Part shown: positions 1 to 11,383 of the stretch, piece by piece
Layout: each line of letters opens with the position of its first letter
Numbering within the stretch: position 1 is the stretch's first letter
Assembly: GCA_021292105.1 (NCBI GenBank)
Contig: CM037868.1
Location: 29,462,403 to 29,526,402, forward strand
Direction: 5' to 3'
DNA length: 64,000 bases
Origin: Anadara kagoshimensis
Lineage: Eukaryota; Mollusca; Bivalvia; Arcoida; Arcidae
Translations under genes and position numbers: made by a program
The notes under the pieces: model-generated
The model's database searches: none
Told to the model about the DNA's origin: nothing
Seen by the model: the letters and a program-made list of their open reading frames with translations, nothing else

Positions 1-149
1 CGGTCAGTTGTTGGTCAGTTTATAATGTTGTGAAGCGATTAAGAATAGCACCCTGCTACGTTGCACAATCATTCATTAATTCAAAATTTAGGAAATTTGA
101 AACTAAGTGTAAAAATAAATTTTGACAAAACTAAAAACAGATGTTATAA

Positions 150-408
150 GCTTGTAGTGATCTTCATAATGACACGTCAAATTTCCGAATATCTTGGCGT
201 GATCTTCATAATGACACGTCAAATTTTCGAATATCTTGGCGTGATCTTCAAAATGACACGTCAAATTTCCGAATATCTTGGCGTGATCTTCAAAATGACA
301 CGTCAAATTTCTGAATATATTGGCGTGATCTTCAAAATGACACGTCAAATTTCCAAATATCTTGGCGTGATCTTCAAAATGACACGTCAAATTTCCGAAT
401 ATCTTTAA
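150..408. repeat. Minisatellite, 42-bp unit
   Basis: About six tandem copies of a 42-bp unit that includes TGACACGTCAAATTTCCGAA and the linking segment ATCTTGGCGTGATCTTC. The period is divisible by three, so both strands stay open. The resulting 14-residue repeats are a by-product, not a gene. Confidence 0.93.
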
Positions 409-504
409 AAATAACAAAATTATAATGGTATCAAATTTTGCAGATGTAAGCTACTGAAAATTACCGTAGATTGACCCGATTGATTGAAATGCAACTAAGG
501 AAAA

Positions 505-897
505 TAACCTAGACCGACCCTGTCCTACAAAACATACATATAACCTAGACCGGCCCTGTCCTACAAAACATACATATAACCTAGACCGACCCTGTCCTAC
601 AAAACATACATATAACCTAGACCGACCCTGTCCTACAAAACATACATATAACCTAGACCGACCCTGTCCTACAAAACATACATATAACCTAGACCGGCCC
701 TGTCCTACAAAACAACATAACCATTAGACCGGCCCTGTCCTACAAAACATACATATAACCTAGACCGACCCTGTCCTACAAAACATACATATAACCTAGA
801 CCGACCCTGTCCTACAAAACATACATATAACCTAGACCGGCCCTGTCCTACAAAACATACATATAACCTAGACCGGCCCTGTCCTACAAAACATACA
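505..897. repeat. Minisatellite, 36-bp unit
   Basis: About eleven tandem copies of a 36-bp unit containing CCTAGACCGACCCTGTCCTA followed by CAAAACATACATATAA. One unit near 712 is shortened. The array stops at the left end of the inserted element at 897, and one further copy lies beyond that element's right end. Confidence 0.95.
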
Positions 898-1427
898 TGG
901 GTCATTCTCAAAAAATGTAGAAATTCCACAAACCAAAATAACGATAAAAAAATAATTGAATCCCGTCATTTCATTGGTTGGAAATCAATATTTGAAACAT
1001 AAAATTTCATTCTGAGAAATATGCACACAAGACATTGGTTCTTTTTGACAGAATATCAAATTGAATTTAAAATTGTGCTTAATAATGTCCTCTGGAGTAA
1101 CCATCATTTATGTTTTTGAAAATATCTATATTTAAGTAGATTTTAAATATGAAACCTATTTCTATACATGAATAACAAACTAGCTGACATATCATTTAAA
1201 ATTTGAGACTGTATTTTTCATTTTAACACTTAAATAACAATCTTAAAATCTCGAAATGATAAACAAAAAAAAAATGCAAGAACGGAATTTTATAATAAGT
1301 TACTGCCTTTTTGTGGCACGCGTTCTTTACTGGTTCATAGAAAAATACTTAATACGTAATTTATAATTAATTATAAGTTAACAAAATTTATTTACATTGT
1401 GCAAATTAATGAATGAATAGACCATGG

Positions 1428-1847
1428 CAACACCACAGACATTTAGAAGTTATACCAAAGACAAAAAGAATAACACCAAAGACAGCCATTTAAAATACTG
1501 AAATTTCAATGCGTGTTGGGGAACAAAAGTAAGACAATACATCTTACATTATATTCTATCTCTCAAAAATGGAGTTTGAACAGATATTTGAATAGAAAAA
1601 TTTACATTCCTCAAGATTATCCAATGTTTACCAATTGTTTTGTTAACACCAGAGACACCTTTGTAACACCAGGGACAATATTGTAGTATTTTGATTTGAT
1701 GATCTTTTATTTAATCTTAAAACTCGCGATTTACCTAGTAAATTAAAATAAATAAATAAACGATTGAAATATAATATTTCCTTGTAAAATTTGTACCATT
1801 TGGTGTCATTTTATATATTGGTAACACCACAGACAACACCAAAGACA
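1428..1847 (+). repeat. Forward cluster of the GTAACACCAnnGACA motif
   Basis: Copies at 1428, 1451, 1471, 1643, 1663, 1821 and 1833, all in forward orientation and separated by unrelated AT-rich DNA. The core is AACACCA, two variable bases, then GACA. The spacing is irregular, so this is not a simple tandem array. Confidence 0.7.
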
Positions 1848-1850
1848 GTT

Positions 1851-1972
1851 GATCTGTCGTATACCACTTTTTTAATCATAAAATACATTCAAAAAGTGGT
1901 ATATGATACTGTCATATACCACTTTTTGAGTGTATTTTATGATTAAATTAAAAAAGTGGTATATGACAGATC
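1851..1972. mobile_element. Double palindromic MITE, copy 1
   Basis: A near-perfect 122-bp palindrome bounded by GATCTGTC and GACAGATC. Each half is itself an imperfect inverted repeat ending in TCATATACCACTTTTT. The same family recurs at 15615-15673 (one unit) and 50068-50185 (two units). Confidence 0.85.
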
Positions 1973-2229
1973 TACCAAATAAAAATGCTAAACTACACTT
2001 AAAGTGCACGCTCACAGATCACAGTGCTTCTTATCTCACAGATTTGAATCCAACTCGGACAGACTCTAGTGTGATCAAAGTTGTCAGTTCTCATGCCGGA
2101 TGTCAATGGTTTTTTCCAGGCACTCTGGTTTCCTCCAGAAACTGACCGCCTCGGTATTATTTAAAAGAATCTTGACTGTGAAATTTCAAAATGTAGCAAA
2201 CATCAACAATCACAGTAGGATTTTAACGA

Positions 2230-2830
2230 AAGTATCAGCAGCTATATCAGTCATCAAACCTGCTGTTGGGTTATGTCTGCTTCTCGGTAGCTATATCTGT
2301 CAATGTGTCTGCTTTAGGGTCATCTATGTTTCTCAGTATCTATATCTGGCAATGAGTCTGCTTTCATCTGTCTGTTTCGCAGTAGCTATATCTGTCAATG
2401 AGTCTTATATAGGAAAATCTGTCTATCTGTAGCTATATCTGTCACTGAGTCTGCTGTAGGGAAAATATATCTGTACCGGTAGCTATATCTGTCACTGAGT
2501 TTGTTATAGAGAAATATGTTGTCTATCCGTAACTATATCTGTCACTCAGTTTTATATGGTCATCTGCCTGTCTATCTGTAGCGATATCTGTCACTGACTT
2601 AGCTATAGGGTCATCTGTAGCTATATCTGACACTGAGTCTGCTACAGGGTCATCTGTCTGTCTATCTGTAACTATATCTGTCACTGGGTCTGCTATAGGG
2701 TCATCTGTCTGTCTGTCTATCTGGAACTATATCTGAGTTGTGCTAAAGGGTAATCTATCTGTTTATCTGCAGCTTTATCTGTCACCGAGTCTGTTATAGT
2801 GTCGCCTGCTATATCTGACATAGAGTCTAC
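2230..2830. repeat. Degenerate tandem repeat rich in CTGTAGCTATATCTGTCA
   Basis: Roughly ten diverged units of about 50-60 bp containing GTAGCTATATCTGTCACTGA, GTCTGCTATAGGGTCATC and TGTCTGTCTATCT. Open frames crossing it are repeat-driven. Confidence 0.8.
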
Positions 2831-3187
2831 TAAAAGGTCAGTCTGTTCAACTATTGTTTGGTCTGTCTAAATATGTCCTTTGGACTCGTGTAGCCACATA
2901 TTTCACCGTATCTGTTGTAGAGTTATCGGTCTGTACAAATTCTCCTAATTTTGTATCAAATTCTGTAGTAGGTCTATTTTTTTAGTGCATCTGTCTTAAA
3001 TATTGAATGCCCCTTCGCAACGACGTGTCTATGTCTCAATATCTACTGTGTGTCCTACTGTCTGCGTACTTACTGTGGTTTTATTTGTTTTCGCTTTTTA
3101 GGTCCACCCTAAGGATCTGTTTTACTCTGTCGTAAATCTATGACATTCTTTCTCTTTCTTATTATATCTTGTCTGTGAACAACTCGG

Positions 3188-4350
3188 TGGTGTTACTTGT
3201 TTGTCTCTGATGTTACTTCATTTTCAATATGATATCTCTGATAACATAGCGCAAAATCAATTGTTCATGGTAAGCAAAGACCCATATATGAATCTAGAAT
3301 ATGTGATAGCCACCGTGATATAACTCAAATGGTATGTATTACATAAAACAATTCAAAATATATACCAGTAGTCCATGGTGTTACTAATTGTGTTACTGGT
3401 GTAACTAACATTTCAAAATTCAGGAATATACAAACCATTTATTACTTTTACAGCAAAAGAACAACCAAAGAACCTTATTTACATTCAAAAAATCAGTCAA
3501 AATAAGGGAAATTTACGTATTTCTGACAATGCATATATTATTAAAAGTATAATTAATATAAAGTCCCTGGTGTTACATTTTTGTCTTTGGTGTATCTAAA
3601 AATTCTCATCATACGTAAATAGATAATTATTTCTGTAGTACGACGAATTATAACTAAAGGATAGGTCAGTTGCTATTGCTCAAAATATACATAGTTATTG
3701 TTTGCTAATTTCTACTAGGTGTAGGAAAAATATACAAAATAAAAGTCTCTGGTGTTACCGTATCCAGTCATTGGTGTAACCAGAATAGAATAACAGTATG
3801 ATAACCGGTCATCTAATATTTTCTTTCACCATAATTGTACAACTAAAGGTGTGCCAATGTCTTTTAAACATTTGTTTTCAATATTTTTGACAAAATTACA
3901 AAAAAAATCCACTTAATTAGTTTTAATGTCTGTGGTAACACTAAATTTGTCTCTGGAATAACCAATTTCTACAGTAATACCAAGGACAGTTACACAATGG
4001 ACATATTTTCAGATATTAACGCATGGTTTAAAAAACAATGCCTCCTTCAGCATAAACACATGCTACATCTGAACTTTGAACGTTGCCAAAACTTTAGAAA
4101 GGTGTATTTTTCTTATTTCTTTCTTGGTATTGTATACACAACGGTAACACCACAGACTTAAAATAAATCTACTGTTAAATGTAAACTAATCTTTATCAAT
4201 TTTTACTAATTATGTTTTTACTGATGTTTGATTTTTGTCCAGATGCTGAATACATGATGTCTGCAGACTAGGGAGCATATACCATCTTTTATATGCAAAG
4301 AGCAGTAACTCGTATATATGCACTTTTAGTGTTTGGTAACACCAAGGACT
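3188..4350. repeat. Reverse and forward clusters of the GTAACACCAnnGACA motif
   Basis: Reverse-complement copies lie at about 3202, 3371, 3394, 3563, 3582, 3745, 3766, 3927 and 3948. Forward copies follow at 3974, 4144 and 4336. The middle of the TIR element therefore carries the motif in the opposite orientation to its two ends. Confidence 0.65.
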
Positions 4351-4729
4351 GTGCAACATTGTACACACTATTTATCCAAGAAAAATATCATTCGTCGACA
4401 TATTAAACTGAATAATTCGTCATATTTAGTCAGTATACGTGATTATCTAATGGCCAAAACCCAAATTTGATTTATAAATCAACAATTAAATAAAGTATTT
4501 TGATGACAAACAAAAAACTTGTGTCGAAAGACAGTAACAAAGTAACAGAATCACACCTCAAATGATTACACAATTTTATAAAGTATAACTATTTATCAAA
4601 TATTTTGAGAACATTTTACAGTTCCGAACCTGTACAAACTATTTTAGCCTTTAAATTGATAAAATTTAAAACATATCTGCATGTTTATTGCTGGTGACAT
4701 GAATTTCTACATTTTTTGAGAATGACCCA

Positions 4730-4772
4730 CATATAACCTAGACCAACCCTGTCCTACAAAACATACATATCG
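4730..4772. repeat. Orphan unit of the 36-bp minisatellite
   Basis: One unit, ACATATAACCTAGACCAACC continuing into CTGTCCTACAAAAC, directly abuts the right end of the TIR element. It is the part of the array cut off by the insertion. Confidence 0.9.
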
Positions 4773-5731
4773 CATCAATTTATAACTGACGAAATGTTAT
4801 AAAAAACAACAAGTTAAAATTGTGCTTTGACGTTAGTCTATGAAATCGTGAACTAAAATCCGAATGAACGAGACTAAAATATCTGATGGTTGCACATTGA
4901 ATTTGGTAGGAAAATGTCTTACGCGTCAACTCGTTTTTCGATCTTCAGTCTTGCCCAGGTAGTGATATTTATCACCTACCACGACTTTTCTTCTTTGTCC
5001 TTTTTTGTGTGATTGCACTTAGAACAGTTGTAATGTTTAACGTACACGAAACACACGGGAAAATGATAAGACCATGCAGTGGCCTTTAATTGACTGTAAT
5101 GTATATATGTATAAAGCAAATATGTGTGCATGTCTTTATTTCTTTATGTTATTTGTGGCAGAAATAAATGTTATTATATAGTAATATATGTGTCGCATAG
5201 AAATTAAACGATAAATCCCGAGGTGTTAGCGTGCAATAAATATCGATATTTGCACGCTAACTTTGTTCCAGTCCGAGGTTTCTTCAATGATTTTTTTTCA
5301 TATTGCACGCTTTGTCACATGACGCTGTCGTTTTTTACGTCAAACGATTGTTGTCGACGCCATGGCTGTGTTGTTGTCATATTGGACTAGTTTTTAGAAC
5401 TATGTTTTGTACAACAAAATGGTATTTTAGATAAAATATTTGACGGAAGTAAACAAAATTTATATTGCTATATAATAAAAGGGTTATTGAACTGATATTG
5501 AACTAGCAAGCTCGTGCAAACGTCGAGTCAACTCGGGACAATATTTCACAATATCAGTTCAATAATTCTATAATATTGCAATTAAATTCTAACACAAAGT
5601 AAGATAAAAAAAGAAATAAAGCCGTAAAATATACGTTTTATTAAAATGAATTAACACTAAAAATAAAATGGTTATTTGGGGATTCGAAGCCACAACGCAA
5701 GACATATTATTCACTACGTATATACACTACG
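4773..5731. other. Non-coding DNA with two small inverted repeats
   Basis: No supported gene. A 37-bp palindrome with GTTAGCGTGCAA arms is at 5225-5261. A second inverted repeat with 17-bp arms (TTATTGAACTGATATTG) spans 5484-5565. The rest is AT-rich and unassigned. Confidence 0.6.
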
Positions 5732-6414
5732 TTTATATAAGAAATAACTAGGACACTGTAAATAAAAATTTTAAATTTTTTATTAATCAAATACAAATAT
5801 ATATAATTTGCCCTATGGGCTTGCTCGGTTAAATATAAAAACATGCTTATGTCACATTGTAACAGATATGTTTTGTTGAATACTTGAGTGAATTGTGGTA
5901 ATGTGACATAAGCATGTTTCAATGTCATAATATGATCACACCAATACATTCACTTCAGGACAGAAGTGAGCCATCCCTCCGTGAAAGATGGTAACTGCAT
6001 GTGTCACTTATTGGTATGATCATGAATGTTCAAATGTTTGAATCACACGATTTGACCATGTCCACTACAGACCTGAATAGTGTTAACCATTTATACCATA
6101 TGATGATATGACAAGTTACTGGTCGGAGTGATAGCATTCAACCACAGCATGATCACACCAATACATTCACTTCAGGCCAGAAGTGAGCCATCTCTCTGTG
6201 AAAGATGGTAAATGCATGTGTCACTAATTGGTATGATCATGACTGTTAGAATGTTTGAATCACACGATTTGACCATGTCCACTACCGGTCAATAGTGTTA
6301 ACCATTTATACCACATAATGATATGACAGGTTACTGGTCGGAGTGATAACCAATGACTAAAATGAAAATGATTTGGTAAATTGTTAAAATTAATGAATAT
6401 TTGCTTGGGTAATG
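5732..6414 (-). repeat. DIRS-type split direct repeat, copy B2 (left end)
   Basis: Nearly identical to 7402-8080, differing by a 3-base indel near 5781 and a few other bases. It starts TTTATATAAGAAATAACTAG. It contains internal sub-repeats around TGATCACACCAATACATTCA that carry partly palindromic TGATCA ends. Confidence 0.9.
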
Positions 6415-7000
6415 TACTGGTCGGAGTGATAGCATTCAACCACAGCATGATCACACCAATACATTCACTTCAGGCCAGAAGTGAGCCATCTCTCTGTGAA
6501 AGATGGTAAATGCATGTGTCACTAATTGGTATGATCATGACTGTTAGAATGTTTGAATCACACGATTTGACCATGTCCACTACCGGTCAATAGTGTTAAC
6601 CATTTATACCACATAATGATATGACAGGTTACTGGTCGGAGTGAGTGATAACATTCGACTATCATGCTGCTAATCAACAGATGGCACCGGTTGTCGAGAT
6701 TCCATATAGTACTGGTGTGCTACAACTGCTTGTAACTAACCACTTACAGGTCAGTAAATGGTTGACCAGTCGATGGCCTCTGACCATGTAGCCCCATATA
6801 GTACTGGTGTGCTACAACTGCTTGTAACTAGCCGTTCACATGACCGTAAACGGCTGACCAGTCGATGGGTACAGCCTTAAATTAAAACTGCAGCATATCT
6901 TTATAATTAGCAGGCATGACATTTGTGACATTTTTTTGTTAAAACAGAGCAAGCCCTTTTGGCATTGAAGAATGGTGGCATAGGTGGGGATGGTGGTGGT
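6415..7000. repeat. Extra segment between B2 and A2
   Basis: 6415-6650 duplicates the inner part of repeat B. 6703-6778 and 6793-6868 are tandem copies of a unit containing CCATATAGTACTGGTGTGCT. 6870-7000 is unique. This segment makes B2 and A2 non-adjacent, unlike the textbook arrangement. Confidence 0.7.
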
Positions 7001-7401
7001 TAGACTGGTTTAAAATTGCATCTAGCTTGTATACACAAGATATTGAGACTGATAGTTGATTCCCAAGCATAAACATGCTGAGCAGTCACATGACCTATTG
7101 ATACCTTGATCTGGTGTCATCTTGACCTATAATGTGGTGTCCTGCTGAGTGGTCTTTACCAAGAGAATATCAAAGAAATTAACCTTCTTATTTATATTTT
7201 TATAGTTTGTTTGTAAACATGACCTAGCCCTTACACTGTAATTAAAGTGTAGTAACTGTGAAAGTTTAAAGTGGCACCCTGCTGAGTTTAACTGTTAAAA
7301 GGGGATGCATGGATGAAATTTAACACATGTTTGACCCTTAGAGTTGACCTGATTTATTTCTATATAAACAAACATATATAACATACTATATATATGAAAA
7401 A
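7001..7401 (-). repeat. DIRS-type split direct repeat, copy A2
   Basis: A 401-bp direct copy of 13623-14023, starting TAGACTGGTTTAAAATTGCA and ending TATATATGAAAAA. It directly adjoins B1. Confidence 0.9.
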
Positions 7402-8080
7402 TTTATATAAGAAATAACTAGGACACTGTAAATAAAAATTTTAAATTTTTAATCAAATACAAATATATATAATTTGCCCTATGGGCTTGCTCGGTTAAAT
7501 ATAAAAACATGCTTATGTCACATTGTAACAGATATGTTTTGTTGAATACTTGAGTGAATTGTGGTAATGTGACATAAGCATGTTTCAATGTCATAATATG
7601 ATCACACCAATACATTCACTTCAGGACAGAAGTGAGCCATCCCTCCGTGAAAGATGGTAACTGCATGTGTCACTTATTGGTATGATCATGAATGTTCAAA
7701 TGTTTGAATCACACGATTTGACCATGTCCACTACAGACCTGAATAGTGTTAACCATTTATACCATATGATGATATGACAAGTTACTGGTCGGAGTGATAG
7801 CATTCAACCACAGCATGATCACACCAATACATTCACTTCAGGCCAGAAGTGAGCCATCTCTCTGTGAAAGATGGTAAATGCATGTGTCACTAATTGGTAT
7901 GATCATGACTGTTAGAATGTTTGAATCACACGATTTGACCATGTCCACTACCGGTCAATAGTGTTAACCATTTATACCACATAATGATATGACAGGTTAC
8001 TGGTCGGAGTGATAACCAATGACTAAAATGAAAATGATTTGGTAAATTGTTAAAATTAATGAATATTTGCTTGGGTAATG
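7402..8080 (-). repeat. DIRS-type split direct repeat, copy B1 (internal)
   Basis: A direct copy of 5732-6414. Homology ends abruptly after TTGCTTGGGTAATG at 8080, where the unique 3' region downstream of the recombinase ORF begins. Confidence 0.9.
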
Positions 8081-9515
8081 GCCAAAAATTAATTGTAGCA
8101 TAATATATGTGTATGAATAAATGTAAGAATAGCATATATTATGTGAAAGAAAAATCCCCAAGGAAGTATGAATTTGGTGTTGTGCGGGGAGGTAATATTT
8201 TATGCCACCTATCTTCAATGCAAGATGAGATAAGAAAATTGACATGCATACAATGATTATCCTGATGATACTAGTACATATAAACAAATGCGTAAAAGTA
8301 ATATATAATGATATACAATGATATTGTTGGTACTCATCTGAAAGTTCGACTATGAAACCAAGAGAACCACATTACTAAATGTAATATATAGTCCACTACC
8401 TTACTTAGTAGTCTGAAGAATTAGTCCTATTTAAATGTATGTAATGTCTTTAAAGACACAGATGAAAATGAACATGTATTCGATAAACAAATGATAGTTT
8501 GATTCACATGTATATGATAAACTACCTACAGTACCACGGGTTACCGCATACTTAAATTCACATATGTATGATAATCCAAGTGAAAATGACACAAATTTAA
8601 ATGCATTGTTGTATGAAAATCCAATTGAAATGACACAAGTAATTGCTTGCATATATATTAATTTATATATGTATGATAATCCAAGTTCAATTACGAAAGG
8701 TAAATTTCACAGGTATATGATACTCCAATTGGATTGACACAGTTTAAAGTACATATAATTTATATAATAATCCAAGTCAAGTGACCTAACTAATGTAAAT
8801 ATATATGACAATTCAATTTGAAATAAACAATTTCATTTCATGTACATGCATAAAATAATCCAAGTTCAGTGATGTCACTTAAATGTATATATAATAATCC
8901 AAGTCAGTGATGTCACTTAAATGTATATATAATAATCCAAGTCCAGTGATGTATCTTAAATGTATATATAATAATCCAAGTCCATTGATGTCACTTAAAT
9001 GTATATATAATAATCCAAGTCCAGTGATGTCACTTAAATGTATATATAATAATCCAAGTCCAATGATGTATCTTAAATGTATATGATAATCCAATTCAAA
9101 TTATAGTTGTATACACAGGTATATGATAATCCAGAGACACAGTTTTTAAAAGTGTTTATAACTTAGGTTTTCAGACAAATGTTTTAATTGTATTTTTCAA
9201 GCTAAATTAATAAAAACTTTCTAGATTTGTCATGTATTACTCGTCATTTAAGAAAGTTACACATAGCTAATAAGTGAGAATGATAACCTCATTAGATTGC
9301 TAATTAAACCATCAATGTTATCTTGATTTGGACTACAACTCCAAGCCTATGTCTCGATATAAGATGTAACTTAATACTTATATTGTTAATCATCTAGATT
9401 TAATTGATCAGATGATAAAGAAAGAATTCATAAGCATGAAAACCCAATGATGTATGGGTATAATAAAGTATGATCAGCAATAAATAACATTAATTATAAC
9501 CATGGTTAGTAAGTT
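8081..9515 (-). other. 3' non-coding region of the DIRS-like element with 39-bp minisatellite
   Basis: AT-rich DNA between the recombinase stop codon and repeat B1. 8650-9110 is a tandem array whose best copies (8870-9080) have a 39-bp period containing TATATATAATAATCCAAGTC and GTGATGTCACTTAAATG. No gene is supported. Confidence 0.7.
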
Positions 9516-10538
9516 TTAATTTCTTTGAATTAAGGACATTTGAGCATTTTTAATCACTGAAGCTGGGGTGTGGATATATCTAGTATAACAATCTGAAGAC
9601 CACCTGCCAAGAGTTTTAATTAGATGGTCTTCAATTCTTGCTGTGGCTGCTGATGTAGCCCCACCCATTCTAAATGAATGACCACTATACTGCTGAGCAT
9701 CTATACCAATAGTAGTTAAGAGACATTTTAGTTCTGTTATGAAATATTCCCTGGTTATGGGACTTCCATCAAGCATGACAAATAAGGGTTTATCATTACC
9801 TTCATGCTTTTTATCTCTAATGGACAAATAAGCCTTTATGGCATTAACTGGGCATGTGGTATCTCCAGATGAAAATAGTTGAATTGAAATTCCTTTTCTA
9901 AAGGGGTCAGTTTTAGAAATTTTTAGCTTTAAAGATACCCTTCCCTCTTCAAATTTTAAATCATTATTTGTTATGTGAATAGATGGATCAAATGTAGAAA
10001 TATTATCACAAGTTATTTCTCCACATCTCAAAAAACCAAAAAATGCAGTTGAATATACCGCTGCTAATAAGGCATCTGTATGTTGTGACTGATACCCACG
10101 TTTGAGACGTTTGATTAATTTATCAAGAATGTTAAACGTAATCGGAAGTCTTACATTTTTTGTTGTTTGATTACATTTTTTGATGGCTGACATAATTGTC
10201 TTTAATCTATGAAATTCTTTCCCTGTATCAGATTCCAAGGGGTTCATGTATCCGGCTGCCAGGTAATTAAATCGTATCCCACAAAGGTACAATTTAATTG
10301 TGCAATGTTTTAAACTTAAATGCTTATGACAATGTGCCACAAAATATATTAATATATCTTCTGATACCGAAGGCAGATGTAATTGGCAAGGAATGTTGTT
10401 TAAATTTAGAAATGTTTTAAAACATTCAAAACCTGTGTTATAAGCATTCCTAGTTTTTGTAGAAATTGCTCTCTTCCATAAATCATTCACCGTGTTGGTG
10501 AGCTCCAAATTACTTCTCCGAGTTGTGGGCAAGTGCAT
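9516..10538 (-). CDS. Tyrosine recombinase of the DIRS-like element
   Basis: 340 residues, apparently full length. The N-terminal part (about 1-110) resembles a SAM-like core-binding domain with WKRAISTKTRNAYNTG. The catalytic part carries the four-residue signature. The first Arg is in FFGFLRCGEIT (about 170). The His and second Arg are in YSGHSFRMGGAT (about 290). The nucleophile Tyr is in GRWSSDCYTRYIHTP (about 315). The enzyme would integrate the circular DNA copy by strand exchange. The start ATG overlaps the end of the RNase H frame by 52 bases in a different frame, an overlap also seen in DIRS1-type elements. No inactivating change is visible. Confidence 0.93.
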   Translation of the reverse strand: MHLPTTRRSNLELTNTVNDLWKRAISTKTRNAYNTGFECFKTFLNLNNIPCQLHLPSVSEDILIYFVAHCHKHLSLKHCTIKLYLCGIRFNYLAAGYMNPLESDTGKEFHRLKTIMSAIKKCNQTTKNVRLPITFNILDKLIKRLKRGYQSQHTDALLAAVYSTAFFGFLRCGEITCDNISTFDPSIHITNNDLKFEEGRVSLKLKISKTDPFRKGISIQLFSSGDTTCPVNAIKAYLSIRDKKHEGNDKPLFVMLDGSPITREYFITELKCLLTTIGIDAQQYSGHSFRMGGATSAATARIEDHLIKTLGRWSSDCYTRYIHTPASVIKNAQMSLIQRN

Positions 10539-11383
10539 GGTTTCAAGTTTGCTTCGGGGACTAGCTCTCTGAAGCGTTCCATCTGAAATCGAGATAGAGA
10601 ATCTGCAATGCTATTGTCTAGTGTAGAAATATATTTAGATTTAAAAAAGAAATTGGATTTTGCAGCTACCCATGTTAATTTTCGCATAAGTCCCATGATT
10701 TCAATAGTTTTTGATCTACCTTTGTTTATTATTTCCACTGTTGCTTGGTTATCGCACATAAATAAAACTCTTTTTCCTATCCAAAGGTGTCCCCATAATA
10801 TTGCAGCCACCACAATGGGATAAAGTTCTAAAAATGCCATAGACAAATTTTTGCTCACTGATGGTAAATTACTAGGCCATGCACTACAAAACCACTGTTT
10901 ATTGTAATAGCCACCATATCCACATGTTGATGAGGCATCTGTAAATAACTTCATATCTATTGATGAAGTCATTTGTTTGTCATAAAACACGGATAAACCA
11001 TTCCATTGCTCTAAAAACTTCAGCCACATATATAAATCTTCTTTACACTCCTTGTTTAAATGAACATAATGATGCAGTTCTGTTACCGTAGTTGACAAAT
11101 TGATTAAATACGAAACAAAAGATCTACCAGGTAGAATTACTCGGCATGCAAAATTCAGATGACCCAATAACTGTAAAATTTCCCTCTTTGTACAGGAACG
11201 TTTTTGAATTATAGTGTGAATGAACTCTATTATCCTTGTAACTTTCTCTCTTGGAAGTCTAGCTTCCATCTTTTGTGTATCTAATATAATGCCTAAATAT
11301 TCAAGGCAACTCGTGGGGCCTTCTACTTTCTTTTCTGATAGAGGAATTCCTAATTTTTTGAATAACATAGTCATGATCGCCAT
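10487..11383 (-). CDS. RT thumb and RNase H of the DIRS-like element (frameshifted from the RT start)
   Basis: 298-codon open frame holding the end of the reverse transcriptase (LFKKLGIPLSEKKVEGPTS, then CLEYLGIILDT) and an RNase H domain. RNase H acidic motifs are visible as LFTDASSTCGYGGYY, AFLELYPIVVAA, LFMCDNQATVEIINKG and DNSIADSLSR. Together they supply the D-E-D-D type residues. The ATG at 11383 is probably not a true start. The reading frame is shifted relative to the upstream RT frame (12129-11371), and homology crosses the join at about 11380-11395. It ends EVIWSSPTR, overlapping the recombinase start. Confidence 0.88.
   Translation of the reverse strand: MAIMTMLFKKLGIPLSEKKVEGPTSCLEYLGIILDTQKMEARLPREKVTRIIEFIHTIIQKRSCTKREILQLLGHLNFACRVILPGRSFVSYLINLSTTVTELHHYVHLNKECKEDLYMWLKFLEQWNGLSVFYDKQMTSSIDMKLFTDASSTCGYGGYYNKQWFCSAWPSNLPSVSKNLSMAFLELYPIVVAAILWGHLWIGKRVLFMCDNQATVEIINKGRSKTIEIMGLMRKLTWVAAKSNFFFKSKYISTLDNSIADSLSRFQMERFRELVPEANLKPCTCPQLGEVIWSSPTR

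Larger units (their letters stand above)
897..4729. mobile_element. Non-coding TIR element, about 3.8 kb
   Basis: The ends are inverted copies of about 30 bp: TGGGTCATTCTCAAAAAATG at 897 and its complement ending at 4729. The element interrupts the 36-bp minisatellite, and removing it restores a plausible unit with ACAT (4 bp) or CA (2 bp) duplicated at the junction. No credible transposase was found, so it is probably non-autonomous. Inside lie a 122-bp palindrome (1851-1972), a degenerate tandem repeat (2230-2830) and about 20 copies of a motif close to GTAACACCAnnGACA. The superfamily was not identified. Confidence 0.8.

Noticed and set aside
505-897. Regular 36-bp direct repeats resembling a CRISPR array
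   Set aside because: The units are contiguous with no unique spacers and the surrounding DNA is eukaryotic. It is a minisatellite.
5707-7615. Two nearly identical 65-80 codon minus-strand frames
   Set aside because: They are the same non-coding part of repeat B read twice. Duplication explains the conservation.
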